Shown here in pieces: positions 42,085 to 52,711 of a DNA stretch of 64,000 bases. The notes below the pieces were generated by a model. It saw only the letters and a list, made by a program, of their open reading frames with translations, had not been told where the DNA came from and made no database searches. Made by a program: the position numbers and the translations under genes. The stretch's first letter is position 1. Each line of letters starts with the position of its first letter. The DNA lies in NCBI GenBank assembly GCA_905221605.1, contig CAJNDS010002646.1, positions 402,501-466,500 on the forward strand, given 5' to 3'. Origin of the DNA: Symbiodinium natans. Taxonomy: Eukaryota > Sar > Dinophyceae > Suessiales > Symbiodiniaceae.

Positions 42085-42255
42085 TTTAGGGTTTAGGGTT
42101 TAGGGTTTAGGGTTTAGGGTTTAGGGTTTAGGGTTTAGGGTTTAGGGTTTAGGGTTTAGGGTTTAGGGTTTAGGGTTTAGCGTTTAGGGTTTAGGGTTTA
42201 GGGTTTAGGGTTTAGGGTTTAGGGTCTAGGGTTTAGGGGTTAGGGTTTAGGGTTA
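42085..42255 (+). repeat. TTTAGGG tract
   Basis: About 23 heptamers. Confidence 0.95.
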
Positions 42256-42266
42256 TGTTGTGGGGC

Positions 42267-42337
42267 CCCTGAAGCCGGAAATGTCCACCATGTTGGACAT
42301 CCGACAGCCCCAGAAAGATACATCCACACCCATGATT
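42267..42337 (-). CDS. exon candidate
   Basis: Acceptor CAATACTCGCAG, reading IMGVDVSFWGCRMSNMVDIS then GFR to a GC donor. A second frame (EDSLVMDVCLQYSQ...) is open too. Confidence 0.35.
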
Positions 42338-43300
42338 CTGCGAGTATTGCAAACACACATCCATAACCAGACTATCCTCAGGGCTTAGGGTTTAGGGCTT
42401 AGGGTTTAGGATTTAGGGTTTAGGGTTTAGGGTCTAGGGTTTAGGGTCTTAGGGTTCAGAGTTTGGGGATTAGAAATGAGGGGGTCGAAAGAGGGCAGGT
42501 TGCCGCAGTTTGCCCTCTGCTTTTTTGCTTTTTGAAGCAGCGAAGCCCTCAAGCCCCAACCCCAAGACTCTAAAGCAGCCCAAGACACCTAACCCTCAAT
42601 GAAGCCAACATCAAGCCCTCAAAGAGGCCTCAGAAAAGACAACTCCTTTTGGTTTGGGGTTTAGGGTTTAGGAGAAAGCTGTGTTTGTATTCTACAACCC
42701 CCCAAAAAACTCCAACAATACCCCTTAAACCCTAAATCCGAAACTCTTAACCTGAACCCTAAACCCTAAACCCGAAACCCTAAACCCTAAACCCTAAACC
42801 CTAAACCCGAAACCCTAAACCCTTAACCCTTAAGCCAACCATAATCGGGATCCTGGGGTGATTTAGGGAGGCAAGCACAAACCAAAAACCCCAAACCCTC
42901 AACCCTAAACCCCGAGAACCCTAAACCCCAAACCCGAAGACCCTAAGACCCCAACCCCCTGAAACCCTGAACCCTAAAACCCTAACATAGGGGTCGGAAT
43001 AATTACTAATAGTCTTCCCTTCTGGCCCCTTGAGAACTTTACTGTACTAACCCCCCCCCCCCGAAACCCCATTCCTATTTGTTAAGGCCCCAAGATTAAA
43101 CCCTAAACCCTAAACCCTAAAACGCTATTCCAATTATTACGGCCCCACGATTAAACTGATCTTCGGCTCTCCGCCTTGCTGGGCTGCTTGCCCCAGAGCC
43201 GCTTGCCCATCGCCGGCACGCGAGTGCTTGGGGGGCTTTGGTCGAAGGGTTTAGGGTTTAGGGTTTAGGGTTTAGGGTTTAGGGTTTAGGGTTTAGTGTT

Positions 43301-43452
43301 TAGGGTAGCTTCATGGTCCCTTAGTATGGGGCCTTGACAGGGTGCCCCTTAAAGTGTACCCCTTATATACCCTATACAAACTAAGGGCCAATACATCAGA
43401 ACCCTTTTAAGGAGGTCAGGGGCCATAGTATGGGCCCATGAAACTGCCCTTA
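43301..43452. mobile_element. MITE family E
   Basis: About 150 bp. Ends TTAGGGTAGCTTCATGG and CCATGAAACTGCCCTTAG are inverted repeats. Related copies at 52,712-52,871 and 52,883-52,977. Confidence 0.65.
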
Positions 43453-43845
43453 GATTTGGAGGGCCCAGCGGGGAGGTTGAGGTGGGTTTTAAGGGTTGAC
43501 GAGAAGGGTAGGGCTGGGTGTTCAGGTGGGTTTTACCTTAGTGCTTAGGGTTGAGATTTCAGTCTACAGAGCCAAGAAAATGCATCGCAACTGGGCAACT
43601 AAGTGCCGAGAGCCCTAGGTTGTGAAACCCCAAACCCTAAACCCTGAACCCTAAACCCCAAACCCTAAACCCTAGGCATTCGGCAGACTACAGAAAACCA
43701 TGAAACCCTAAACCTTAAAGCCTTTGTATGGGTTTACGGTTTAGAGGCCCTTCTGGGTTTAGGAGTTCGGGACTCAAAGAGCCCCAAACCAAAAGAAAAA
43801 GTCAACCCTAGACTCTAAGAACCCCGAACCAACTTCTTGTAGGTT

Positions 43846-43962
43846 ACATGGTCACTTCTCGAAATTATGGTCCCCCTTGGGTCACTAGTATACGGCGGCC
43901 CCGATTATTTACGGCACCCGTTTTCGGGACCATGGTTTTGAGAACTGGCCAAGCACCCACAA
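43846..43962. mobile_element. MITE-like inverted-repeat element
   Basis: Imperfect arms GGTCACTTCTCGAAATTATG... and ...CCATGGTTTTGAGAACTGGCC. Confidence 0.5.
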
Positions 43963-44819
43963 AGAAACAGGTTCGGCTAAACCCTAAACTCTAAACTCTA
44001 ACCTCTAAACCCTAAACTCTAAACCCTAAACCCTAAACCCTAAACCCTAAACCCTAAACCCTAAACCTTAGTCAATGTAAGCCCTGAATAAACCAACCCT
44101 TAACCCTAAACCTCCTTTCTATGCTTTCGTCGCGGCTGAACAAACCGCCTGTCGGCTCGGGGCTGTAGGTTTCAGAATTTCGGGCTCGCACTTTCAGATT
44201 TTTAGGGCTGAGGGTTTAGGGTTTAGGGGTTAGGGTTTAGGGTTTAGGGTTTGAGGGTTTAGAGCACTTTCAGATTTTAGGGCTGAGGGTACAGTATATA
44301 GGGTTTGGGGGTTTAGGGTTCAGGGTTTAGAGGACCACATTGGCAGCAGTTCAGGATTTCGGGCTCTCACGTTCAGAGTTTTTTGGGCTGAGGTTGAGGG
44401 TTTAGAGCAGCAGGATTTCAGGATTTGGGGGGGGGGGGTTGGGGCGTGTGGCGTTGAGGGATCTAGGGTTTCCCTAAACCCTACACCTGCACCCTAAGCC
44501 CTAAATCCCAAGCCCTAAACCCTAAACCCAAAAACTTAAGGCCTAAATTGCAAGCATGAGGCCTCGAGCAAACCCCGGCCCTAAAATCGAAAAACCCTGC
44601 CCTCAAGCCCAATTTCGCGGGTTTTTGCAGGGTTTAGGGTTTTTTGGGGATTTGGGGGGTGCGTGAAGGATATTATGGCGGTTGTCGGGCTTCAGGACGT
44701 CGGGCTTCGGGACTTAAGTAGTCCCTAAGCCCTCAGCCCTCAGCCCTCAGCCCTAAGCCCTCAGCCCTAAGCCCTAAGCCCTAAACCCTAAACCCTATAG
44801 GGTTTATAAACCCTGCACC

Positions 44820-44903
44820 CTAAACCCTAAACTCTAAACCCTAAACCCTAAACCCTAAACCCTAAACCCTAAACCCTAAACCCTAAACCCTAAACCCTAA
44901 ACA
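44820..44903 (-). repeat. CCCTAAA tract downstream of the last Lon exon
   Basis: About 11 heptamers. Confidence 0.95.
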
Positions 44904-44934
44904 ACAGACCCCTTAGGGGCTCAGGTTGTCAGAC

Positions 44935-44995
44935 TTCGGCCGCGGAAGCCTCGCATCTTCTGCACTGCCAGGAACTCCAGGATCCGAACTTTCAC
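44935..44995 (-). CDS. LON: Lon protease exon: KxRILEFLAVQK helix, last one found
   Basis: Reads VKVRILEFLAVQKMRG then FRGR. The VKxRILE(F/Y)LAV(x)K helix precedes the Walker A loop in all Lon proteins. The acceptor is a TACTAAC-like branch site followed by CTCAGAAGCAAG before GTG (AG|G). The 3' edge is uncertain: a GT donor at GTCTGA is used here, while GC donors are possible at GCTTCC after MRG and inside FRGR. The next expected motif, GPPGVGKT, was not found in any island to the left. The gene may be truncated, rearranged or misassembled, or the exon may have been missed. Confidence 0.88.
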
Positions 44996-45906
44996 CTTGC
45001 TTCTGAGGTTAGTAGGTTTAGGGTTTAGGGGTTTAGGGTTTAGGGTTCCGGGGTTTGGGGTTTAGGGTTTAGGGTTCCGGGGTTAGGGTTTCAGGGTTTA
45101 GGGTTTCGGGTTTCGGGGTTTAAGGTTTAGGGTTTCAGGGTTTGGGGTTTAGGGTTTAGGGCTTCGGGGTTTAGGTTCAGGGTTGCGAGATGTACATGCC
45201 CGAATTGAGCTGTCTTTCTGCTTCGAAAGGTTGTCAGACCGGTGGGCTTTGTAGAGCTTCAAACCCTAAACCCTAAACCCTAAACCCTAAACTGCGTGGG
45301 GAAAGTGCGGGGCGAGGTGGCCTTCCGTGTGCGAGGGCAAGGTTTCGGCCCCGACTCCTCTGCCCCTTAAACCCACCTCAACTCTACAAACCTAAACCTA
45401 AACCCTAGAAACGAAACCCTAAACCCTAAACCCCTAAGAACCCCAAGACCCCCAAGAACCCTAAGAACCCAAAGAACCCTCAGAATCCTAAGAACCCTAA
45501 CAACCCTAAGAGCCCGAAGAACCCAAAACACCTAATTCCAACCTGTTCTCAACTTGTAAGTGAAGTCTCAAGGGGTGCACGTGCCCCAAAAAACTCCCCT
45601 AGCCCTTACATTCTGCCTCTCTCAAGAACCTGCTGAGCAGGTTTGGGTTTAGGGGTTTTAGGGGCTTCAGGGGTTTTAGTTTAGGGGTTGATTTAGGGTT
45701 TTGGGGTTTTGGGTTTCACTTTAGTATTACCGGGTCTGGGGTTTTAAGATTTCTTCGGTCTTAAGGTTTTAGGGTTTCCCGGTCTAGGGTTTAGGGTTTA
45801 GGGTTTAGGGTTTGGGGTTTGGGGTTTGGGGTTTGGGGTTTGGGGTTTGGGGTTTGGGGTTTGGGGTTTGGGGTTTAGGGCTGAAGGTCCCAAACACAGG
45901 GGAGGC
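44996..45906 (-). other. Lon intron, 911 nt, with telomeric tracts and a non-Lon island
   Basis: Contains TTTAGGG/TTTCGGG tracts (about 45,010-45,180), CCCTAAA (45,260-45,293) and a homogeneous TTTGGGG tract (45,810-45,880). The GC-rich island at about 45,290-45,370 reads as protein in several frames but cannot be a Lon exon, because its neighbours join directly as GLEK-VKV. Confidence 0.75.
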
Positions 45907-45969
45907 CTTCTCCAGACCCCGGTGATCCTCGTCAAGCATCCGTCGCGCTCCCCCGAGGTCGAAGCTCTC
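45907..45969 (-). CDS. LON: Lon protease exon: LDEDHxGLEK motif
   Basis: Reads ESFDLGG then ARRMLDEDHRGLEK, 21 codons in phase 0 at both ends. The LD(x)DHYGLEKVK motif is a hallmark of Lon. Here the usual Tyr after DH is Arg. The acceptor is the end of a telomeric tract, CCCTAAACCCCAAGCAG before GAG (AG|G). The donor is GCCTCC (GC) after AAG. Its AAG joins GTG of the next exon to give GLEK-VKV, exactly the family order. Confidence 0.93.
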
Positions 45970-46722
45970 CTGCTTGGGGTTTAGGGTTTAGGGTTTGGGG
46001 CTTAGGGTTTAGGGCTTAGGGTTTAGGGTTGAGGGTTTAGGGTTTAGGGTTTAGGGTTTAGGGCTTAGGGCTTAGGGCTTAGGGTTTAGGGTTTAGGGTT
46101 TAGGGTTTAGGGTTTAGGGTTTAGGGTTTAGGGTTTAGGGTTTAGGGTTCAGGGTTTAGGGTTTAGGGTTAGGCTTTAGGGTTTAGGGTTTAGGGTCTCC
46201 TCCATGCGCGCGTGCCCAGGCGGTCAGAGGGTGAAGGTTTGGGGCTTAAGGGCTTGGGGTTAGGGGTTAGGGGGCGGGGGGGGGGGGGGGGAGTTCTAGG
46301 GTGTATTTGTATTTGGGGAGGGGGGGTGTAGGGTTTCGGGTTTAGGGTTGAGGGTTGATGGTCTATAGTTTAGGGGTTCGAGCATGACGTATGTAAAATG
46401 CAGGGGCGCCAGCAAACCGCAGACATGACGCCAATAACACGAACCCGAAGAACCCCAAGACCCAAAGCCATAGCCTATTAACACTCTTGAAATTGTTCCC
46501 AAACAAGTCCCTCACATAAACCCAATGAAAAAACATGACTGTATACAATACCCCGGCGACCCCGGCGACCTACCTAGAGCATAAAGGAACACCAGCGGGC
46601 AACAGCCCACAAGAGATCAAGATGATCAAATCCATTCACCAGAACACCCCAAATTCTAAACCCTAAACCCTAAACCCTAAACCCTAAACCCACCGTTCAC
46701 TCTCCACCTCACTTCTGCCCGC
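45970..46722 (-). other. Lon intron, 753 nt, with telomeric arms of opposite orientation
   Basis: In the transcript sense this intron has TTTAGGG-type repeats soon after its donor (+ strand CCCTAAA at about 46,658-46,692) and CCCTAAA-type repeats right up to its acceptor (+ strand TTTAGGG at about 45,976-46,195). The arms could pair. A G-run lies at about 46,273-46,290. Confidence 0.75.
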
Positions 46723-46769
46723 CTCTGAGGAGTTCTTCCACGGAAGGCTGGAGAGGAGCTCCAAGTAGC
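46723..46769 (-). CDS. LON: Lon protease exon: YLELL..LPW motif
   Basis: Reads YLELLSSLPWKNSSE. The (N)YL(E/D)xLxxLPW motif is diagnostic for Lon and sits shortly before the AAA+ module. The acceptor is GTGCAGCAAG before GCTAC (AG|G). The donor is GCGGGC (GC) after GAG. With this donor there are seven residues between PW and the next FDL, the spacing seen in characterised Lon proteins. The alternative GT donors just downstream would insert extra residues. The YLELL version is closer to the peroxisomal/plant LON2-like type than to mitochondrial Lon, but that is only a hint. Confidence 0.9.
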
Positions 46770-47841
46770 CTTGCTGCACTTGGGGGTATCTCGTTTTAGG
46801 GTTTAGGGTTTAGGGTGTAGGGTTTAGGGTTTAGGGTTTAGGGTTTAGGGTTTAGGGTTTAGGGTTTAGGATTTAGGGTTTGGGGTTTCGGGTTTAGGGT
46901 TTAGGGTTTAGGGTTTAGGGGTTACCCCGACTTTTGGGAAACACCCGTTTGGGGCTCTCAATGTTTGGGGCATGGATGGGCTATTTCTCGCGAGGGCTTA
47001 GAGTTTGGGGGTTGTCTGGGTTTAGGGTTTAGGGTTCAGTGCTTATTTAGGGTCTCAGGGTTTAGGGCTTCGGTCTCAAAAGCATGTAAGAGTTCAGGGC
47101 TTGGCAGTTCGGATGTTGCGTTTAAAAGAGAAGCCTCAGGCATCAAGGCATCATGTACCGAGCTTCAATCCAGAGCACTCACTGTGCGGTTGAGCACATT
47201 TTATGTGCCTTTATTGCCCCTACTGTGGAGTAGACCCTGGAGGAATAAAGTATTTACTTTTTAGGCATCAGTAGCTATAATAGGGACCCAGAACCCCCCA
47301 AAAAAGTATTAAAGTATAGTACTCCAAAACCCAGTTGCTTAGGGTTTAGAGTTTGAGCCGCCCCACGCCCGTCCCAAATCAGAACGACCCTACTTGCAGG
47401 TCCAGCAAGAATAAGTAGGGGACAATAGTGCCCACGAATCTTCAAGTAAAAGGGTTTAGGGTTTAGGGTTTAGGGTTTAGGGTTTAGGGTTTAGGGTTTA
47501 GGGTTTAGGGTTTAGGGTTTAGGGTAACCCAAATCCCGAAGACCTACAGACTATGGTCTCTTCGAGTTTCTGGGAACTTCCACTTCGAATGAGAGCGTCC
47601 CTGTTTCACCAGGAGGTTCTGTTAACCCCTTACAAGATGTTTTTGCATATACTTTTCGGGATGGACTATAGGGTTTTAGGGTTTAGGGTTTATGGGGCTT
47701 TAGTGCTGTTGAGGACCCCAGACCCTGCGCTATGAAAGAACCTAAACCCCAACCTTAAACCCTTGAGCTCTAAACCCGAAGACTCGGAAGCCTCAAGGCC
47801 TTGAAACGAAGTTTTAAGACCCCAGGCCCTAGGTCCGCGGC
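46770..47841 (-). other. Lon intron, 1.07 kb, GC-AG
   Basis: Between EYTSTH(S) and YLELL. TTTAGGG tracts lie at about 46,798-46,920 and 47,453-47,525. The sequence between them (46.96-47.45 kb) has short ORFs but no recognisable coding signal. Confidence 0.75.
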
Positions 47842-47891
47842 TGTGTGTGGATGTGTATTCGGGATGGTGGGCTTGAAGACTCTTCAGCCGC
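47842..47891 (-). CDS. LON: Lon protease exon: HPEYT segment
   Basis: Reads RLKSLQAHHPEYTSTH with one base of the preceding Arg codon and one of the following Ser codon. Lon has a (S/H)PEY(T/x)V(T/x)R motif just before the helix that ends in LPW. The acceptor is ...CACGCAGAG before GCGG (AG|G). The donor is GCCGCG (GC) after CACA. The A left at the end plus GC from the next exon makes AGC (Ser), giving EYTSTH-S-YLELL with the spacing expected of the family. Confidence 0.87.
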
Positions 47892-48481
47892 CTCTGCGTG
47901 TCACGTTGGGCTGCTTCGGGCTTTCCTAGGCCCGAAACCCTCAACGAACTGACCCAGGGCAACTGCATTGAAACCTCGGTTTAAGGCATAAGCCCCTGAC
48001 CCCCTTTCCGTAAATCCTAAACCCAGGGGAGGCTCGCCAGCGTTCTGCTTTATTTCTGTTCAGTTCTCCGAAATGGGACCGCTGCTGGGCACGCCAAAAT
48101 TTAAAGGGCCGGAACGTGGTGTATCAGGGAGCCAAAAAAATCCCAAACCGAACAGCCCATAAACTTAAAACCCTAAAACCCACCCTAACACCCTAAAACT
48201 CGAAAACCCTAGAACTCTAACACTACACTTTTAGCTTGCATAGAGTCCCCTACGTCGAGTCAAGATTGGGGTCTTGTACTTGAGAGTTCTAAGGGCTACC
48301 AGTGGACTAGGGAATGAGGATTCAAGGGCTACACCCTTCAAAACAATCATAGCCCTTTGCAGGACCCCAAAGAGTACCCCAGAAACCAAGGAGACCCAAA
48401 ACCCCAAACCCTAAACCCTTAACCCTAAACCCTAAACCCTAAATCCCCCAGAGAGACCCAGATACCAAGGAGTCTCCTCGC
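47892..48481 (-). other. Lon intron, 590 nt, GC-AG
   Basis: Between KEL(R) and (R)RLKSLQ. It contains a short CCCTAAA tract (about 48,398-48,450) and otherwise unassigned sequence with scattered telomere-like words. Boundaries come from the reading-frame join AG+G = Arg. Confidence 0.75.
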
Positions 48482-48528
48482 CTCAGCTCCTTCTTGGCGA
48501 TGCGCATGGCATCCTCGGGAAGACCTGC
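48482..48528 (-). CDS. LON: Lon protease exon: LPED motif
   Basis: Reads AGLPEDAMRIAKKEL and ends two bases into an Arg codon (AG). Lon proteins have LPE(E/D) followed by a KEL(R) helix at this place. The acceptor is CTCCAG before GCA (AG|G). The donor is GCGAGG (GC). Splicing AG to the G that opens the next exon makes AGG (Arg) and gives KEL-R-RL, as in the family. Reading on past this donor instead gives a Lon-unlike tail, so the GC donor is favoured over the nearby GTATCT. Confidence 0.85.
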
Positions 48529-49245
48529 CTGGAGCTCGGCTCTTTGGGGTTTGGGGGCTCAGGGGTTTCAGGGGGTTCAGGGGGCTTAGGGTTTAGGGTT
48601 TAGGGTTTGGGGTTTGGGGTTGAGGGTTCAGGGTTTGGGGTTTAGGGTTCAGGGTTTGGGGTTCAGGGTTTAGGGTTTAGGGGTTTGGGGTTTGGGTCTT
48701 AAGTTCAGGTTCAGGTTTAGAGTTGAGGCAACCACTCCCAAAAATGTTTACTGTAACAACAGACTCCCAAAAGCCCTGGACTGAGTCGATAGGCAGGCTT
48801 TGGGGTTTGGGGTTTGGGGTTTGGGGTTTGGGGTTTGGGGTTTGGGGTTTGGGGTTTGGGGTTTAGGGTTTCGGGTTTCGGGATTAGGGTTTAGGGTTTA
48901 GGGTCTAGGGTTTAGGGTTTAGGGTCTAGGGTTTAGGGTTTTGGGTTTAGGGTAGAGGGTAGTTAGGGCTTAGGGTAATTCGGGTAATTCGGGTACTTCG
49001 GGAAGTTCGGATACTTAGGGCTAGGGTTTGGGCATGTGAGGCTTGTTACAGGTGATTAGGGTTCAGGGTAATTAGGGTTTGGGGTTTAGTGAATTTAGGA
49101 CCTAAGCCCTTCTTGTTGGACTTTGTGGGGTCTGGGTCCCCCCGAAGGAAGGAAAAAGGAACCAGGAAGTCGTTGGCTTGACGTGGTTTGTAAGCCTAAC
49201 CCTAACAAGGGAGAATGAAGCTCTTTGGGGTTTGGGCCCTCAACC

Positions 49246-49650
49246 CTAACTCACAGCAACCGCGAGAATGCGTTTTAGGTCCGATCGGATGCACCAGGCA
49301 TCGGCACCCCATTTGCAATCCCGGACTTCCTTGTCAGCACCTGAAGGCTGATATCCACCTGCCCACAAAACCACATGCTTGTCCACAGCGTGGACCTGGC
49401 CCAGAACAAGAACGTCCTGCTGACCTTTGGCTATCGCCGCCGCATTGTTGAGCAGCTGGCGCAACTGCTCACTTTCGTGAGGCAATCTCTGACTCGCATG
49501 GACTGGGGGCAGCTTCGGTCACGCTCGGAAAAAGCCCCCGAGCTATGAACTTCATGGGTCCGGATGATTCGCTGCAAAACTTCCTGTGCACGCTCGTTAT
49601 CACCGCGCTCCGCAGCGATGATCACGGCTTGTGACAGGATTTTGGCCTTG
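49246..49650 (-). CDS. ORF island nested in a Lon intron, frame-split
   Basis: Two minus-strand frames read well. The right part gives IIAAERGDNERAQEVLQRII. The left part gives SEQLRQLLNNAAAIAKGQQD, VLVLGQVHAVDKHVVLWAGG and DAWCIRSDLKRILAVAVS to a stop at 49,246. A GTTCATAG...CCGAAG segment of about 38 nt, or a frameshift, separates them. It cannot be part of Lon because the flanking Lon exons join directly. It may be a nested gene or an inserted gene fragment. Confidence 0.45.
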
Positions 49651-50338
49651 GGGTCCAGGGTTTAGGGTTCTAGTTCGGGTTTAGGGCTTCTTGGGTTCAG
49701 CATTTGCAGGTTACAGTAATGTTGGACCCGGTTTGGTATCCAGGGGTTCCCCCCCCCCCGCCCTGCGGGATTGTCGAGTCCTAGACCAGCATGGCCCTGA
49801 AAACCCTCTGAAAAACATTCCTAAACAGGATCCTCTGAACCCCAACAAAGGAAATTTCAGAACATCCCAAGGATAAACCCTAAACCCTAAAATGAAACCC
49901 TAAACCCTAAACATTAAACCCTAAACCCTAAACCCCAAACCCTAAATCCTTAACTGTGGACCCTAAATCCCTCAGACCTGAACCCTAACAGCACTGCACG
50001 CTCCTAGCCCCAAGATGAATCCCTGGATCCCAGGCAAGGAGCCCTAGAGAGTTCGGGGTTTAGTGTTTGGGGTTTAGGGTTTAGGGTTTAGGGTTTAGGG
50101 TTTCGGGTTTAGGGTTTAGGGTTTGGAGTTTAGGGTTTAGGTTGAGAATCAGGGGTTGCGTTTTAGCGACTCTTTGAGAGTGGCTGTGCGTACCTAGGTT
50201 TGGGGCGGACGGTTCCCAGATGCCCAAACCGCAATAGTACCACCGCAAACGAAAACCCCAAAAGGGAGCTGAGGACTCTGCGAGCGGCGCCCAAGCAAAC
50301 GGTTTAGGGTTTGAGGTTCGGGGCTTGGGGCTTACCCA

Positions 50339-50421
50339 AAGGCTCCTATGTACTACTTTGTAGGGTAGTATACTATCACACCCCTACAACTAACCCAAAA
50401 AGGAACTACAGAGCCTTCAGG
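50339..50421. mobile_element. short inverted-repeat element
   Basis: Imperfect arms AAGGCTCCTATGTACT and ACTACAGAGCCTTC around a palindromic centre, in a Lon intron. Confidence 0.4.
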
Positions 50422-50609
50422 TAGGGTTCAGGGTGGGGCCAGCACACCCGAAAACTCGCGCAACCCGTCGATCTTCCCGAAACTTTGACTCACATCCACC
50501 CAACAATGGTTTAGGGTTTAGGGTTTAGGGTTTAGGGTTTAGGGTGCAGGGTTTAGGGTTTACAGAGGTTGCTCTAGGTAAAGCCTAGATGTCAGCTACG
50601 AGGGCTCGC

Positions 50610-50677
50610 CTTCTGAAGCTTCTCGCTCAAGTGCGCGACTTCGTCCTCCTCTTCCTCCTCCTCGCTTTGGCTCTGCC
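50610..50677 (-). CDS. LON: Lon protease exon: acidic stretch and start of coiled coil (partial)
   Basis: This exon encodes the region before the AAA+ module of a Lon-type ATP-dependent protease, which degrades misfolded proteins in mitochondria or peroxisomes. It reads a run of six Glu, then DEVAHLSEKLQK, corresponding to the Lon segment that leads into the LPE(E/D) motif. It starts two bases into a codon after ...TTTGCGCAG and ends in phase 0 at AAG before GCGAGC, a GC donor. Joining AAG to the next exon's GCA gives K-A-G-L-P, the family order. The N-terminal substrate-binding domain was not found upstream. The reading frame also runs open further right, so the 5' edge is the least certain part. 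Confidence 0.8.
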
Positions 50678-51669
50678 CTGCGCAAACATGCAGGATTTCG
50701 CGTGCTGACAGTTTCTCGAAGATTCTGGTTCGAAGGTTTTTTGTTTGCGGAAACTTAAACCCTTTATAGGGCTTAGGGTAGAGGTAGAACCCTAGACCCT
50801 AAACCCTAAACCCTAGACCCTAAGGGTAGAGGGTTAGGGTGTTTAGAGAGAAAAGCCTTTGGAGTTTTTTTGGGTTGCAAATCAGTGTGACAACCTGCTT
50901 AATGCGTTTAGAGGGCGTGGGGTCTAAGGTCTGAGGCGGTAAGGCTTGAGGGCTTCAGTTTAGGGTCTAGGGTTTAGGGTTTAGGGTGAATGTTGAAACC
51001 CTAAACCCTAAACCCTAGACCCTCAACCCTAAATCCTAAAACCCAAACGGCATCAAGGTAGCTTGCCTCACCATGGTGAAGTGGTGGACCTAGTTGGAGC
51101 TCCTCATTTCCGAAAGGCTACATAGAAACAAAAAAGCCTCTTCTTTCAGAAGCGTCAAGATGCGTGGCTGAGGACTGTCTGCACGCAAGGTTCTTGAGAA
51201 GGCCGACTGCAAGTTGTATTTATTCGAAACCCTAGACCCTAAGCCCTAAGCCCTAAACCCTAAACCCTATGCCCTAAACCCTAAAACCCTAAACCACCCC
51301 AAACCCTACATTGGACTCAATCCTGGGCTTCAAAACACTTCTGAAACCTGCGGCCTTCACGAAGAGTTAATAGCTGGGAGGCCTTCGAGCTGGGGCGAAG
51401 TTAGGGTTTGGGATTTAGGGTTTAGGGTTTGGGTCTAGGGGTTAGGGTTTAGGGTTTAAGGGTTAGGGCTTTAGGGTTTTTAAGGCTCTAGGGGTTTAGG
51501 GGCTTTAGGGTTTTAGGGTTTTTGGGTTTAGGGTTTAGGTTTTAGGGTTTAGGGTTTGGGAATTGGGGTTTGGGGTTCCGGGCCTAGGGTCGGAGCACCC
51601 CACCCCTGCCTTCGCTGTCAGAGCTGGCCCCCCGCTCCTCGCGCCGTGGGACGGAACTCTTCTGGACTG

Positions 51670-51925
51670 ACTTAGGGCTTAGGGCTTAGGGCTTAGGGCT
51701 TAGGGCTTAGGGCTTAGGGCTTAGGGCTTAGGGCTTAGGGCTGAGGGCTTAGGGCTTGGGGCTTACTTGGGGCTTGGGGCTTGGGGCTTGGGGCTTGTGG
51801 CTTAGGGCTTAGGGCTTAGGGCTTAAGGCTTAGGGCTTAGGGCTAAGGGAGCCCTAGGGCTTAGGGCTTAGGGCTTGGGGCTTGGGGCTTAGGGCTTAGG
51901 GCTTAGGGCTTAGGGCTTAGGGTTT
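51670..51925 (+). repeat. CTTAGGG variant tract
   Basis: More than 25 copies of CTTAGGG with some CTTGGGG; almost no TTTAGGG. Confidence 0.95.
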
Positions 51926-52208
51926 AGGGCCTCAAGGGGGTCCATGTACCTTCGGTTAGGGCTTGTAGCTTTTTGGTGCTTATAGGGTGCAGGGTTTAGC
52001 TTTGCGGGGTTTGTGGGGCGTAGGGTTGTTTTGTGTAGGGCTTGTTGGATTTCAGGGCTTAGGTCTTCGGAGATCTTCGGGGGCTTGGCTGGGCTATCTT
52101 TGGCGTGGGCAGTCGGGTCTGTGGGTTTAGGGGTTTAGGGTTTGGGGTTTAGGGTTTCGGGTTTAGGAGTTTAGGAGTTTAGGGTTTAGGGTTTAGGGTT
52201 TAGGGGGC

Positions 52209-52371
52209 TTAGAGCAACAGATCATCTTCTTCCGCAAGTCGGTCTGGGAGATGTGACCTCTGAGGTCTCTCATCGTCGGAGACCTCCCAAGGGATTCGCT
52301 GGCGGGATCCTCCGCCAGGCAAACGTCCCCGCACTGCCCCTCTTCGCCCTCTTCTTCGGATCTTCTTCACC
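52209..52371 (-). CDS. last exon with stop, basic then acidic tail
   Basis: Acceptor TTTAGGTTCAG followed by G (AG|G). The frame reads VKKIRRRGRRGAVRGRLPGG, then RQRIPWEVSDDERPQRSHLP, then DRLAEEDDLLL and TAA. The Arg-rich start and Asp/Glu/Leu-rich end look like a genuine C terminus. It lies upstream of Lon on the same strand. Confidence 0.6.
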
Positions 52372-52711
52372 CTGAACCTAAACCCTCTACCCTAAACCCA
52401 AATCTTTAAACCCTAAACCCTAAACCCCCATTGGTCCCAGTATCAACAAAATAGCCGCCCAAGTCTACTCCCCGGCAACATATGCCCGGAACCCTATGCT
52501 CTAAAGCCTGTGTATACTACAAGGGCTCAGCAAGGGACTTGCAAGGGATCACCAGGCTTGTGTAAGGACTAAGTGTTGAATACCCTAAGCCCTAACACCC
52601 AAAAAACCCTGACACCCTTAACTCCTAAGCTTCAAACCCCTGAACCCCCAAACCCTGAATTCCTGAACCCCTGCAGCCCTAAACCCCTAAAACCCTGAAC
52701 CCCGAAACCCT

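Larger units (their letters stand above)
48529..50609 (-). other. Lon intron, 2.08 kb, GC-AG, with telomeric tracts and an ORF island
   Basis: Lies between the exon ending EKLQK and the one starting AGLPED. It holds TTTAGGG/TTTGGGG tracts (about 48,590-48,970, 50,045-50,150 and 50,510-50,560), a CCCTAAA tract (about 49,875-49,965), an inverted-repeat element at 50,339-50,421 and a non-Lon ORF island at 49.25-49.65 kb. Boundaries follow from the protein join. Confidence 0.75.

Noticed and set aside
45290-45370. Extra Lon exon between the LDEDH and VKVRILEF exons
   Set aside because: Those two exons join perfectly (GLEK-VKV), leaving no place for it.
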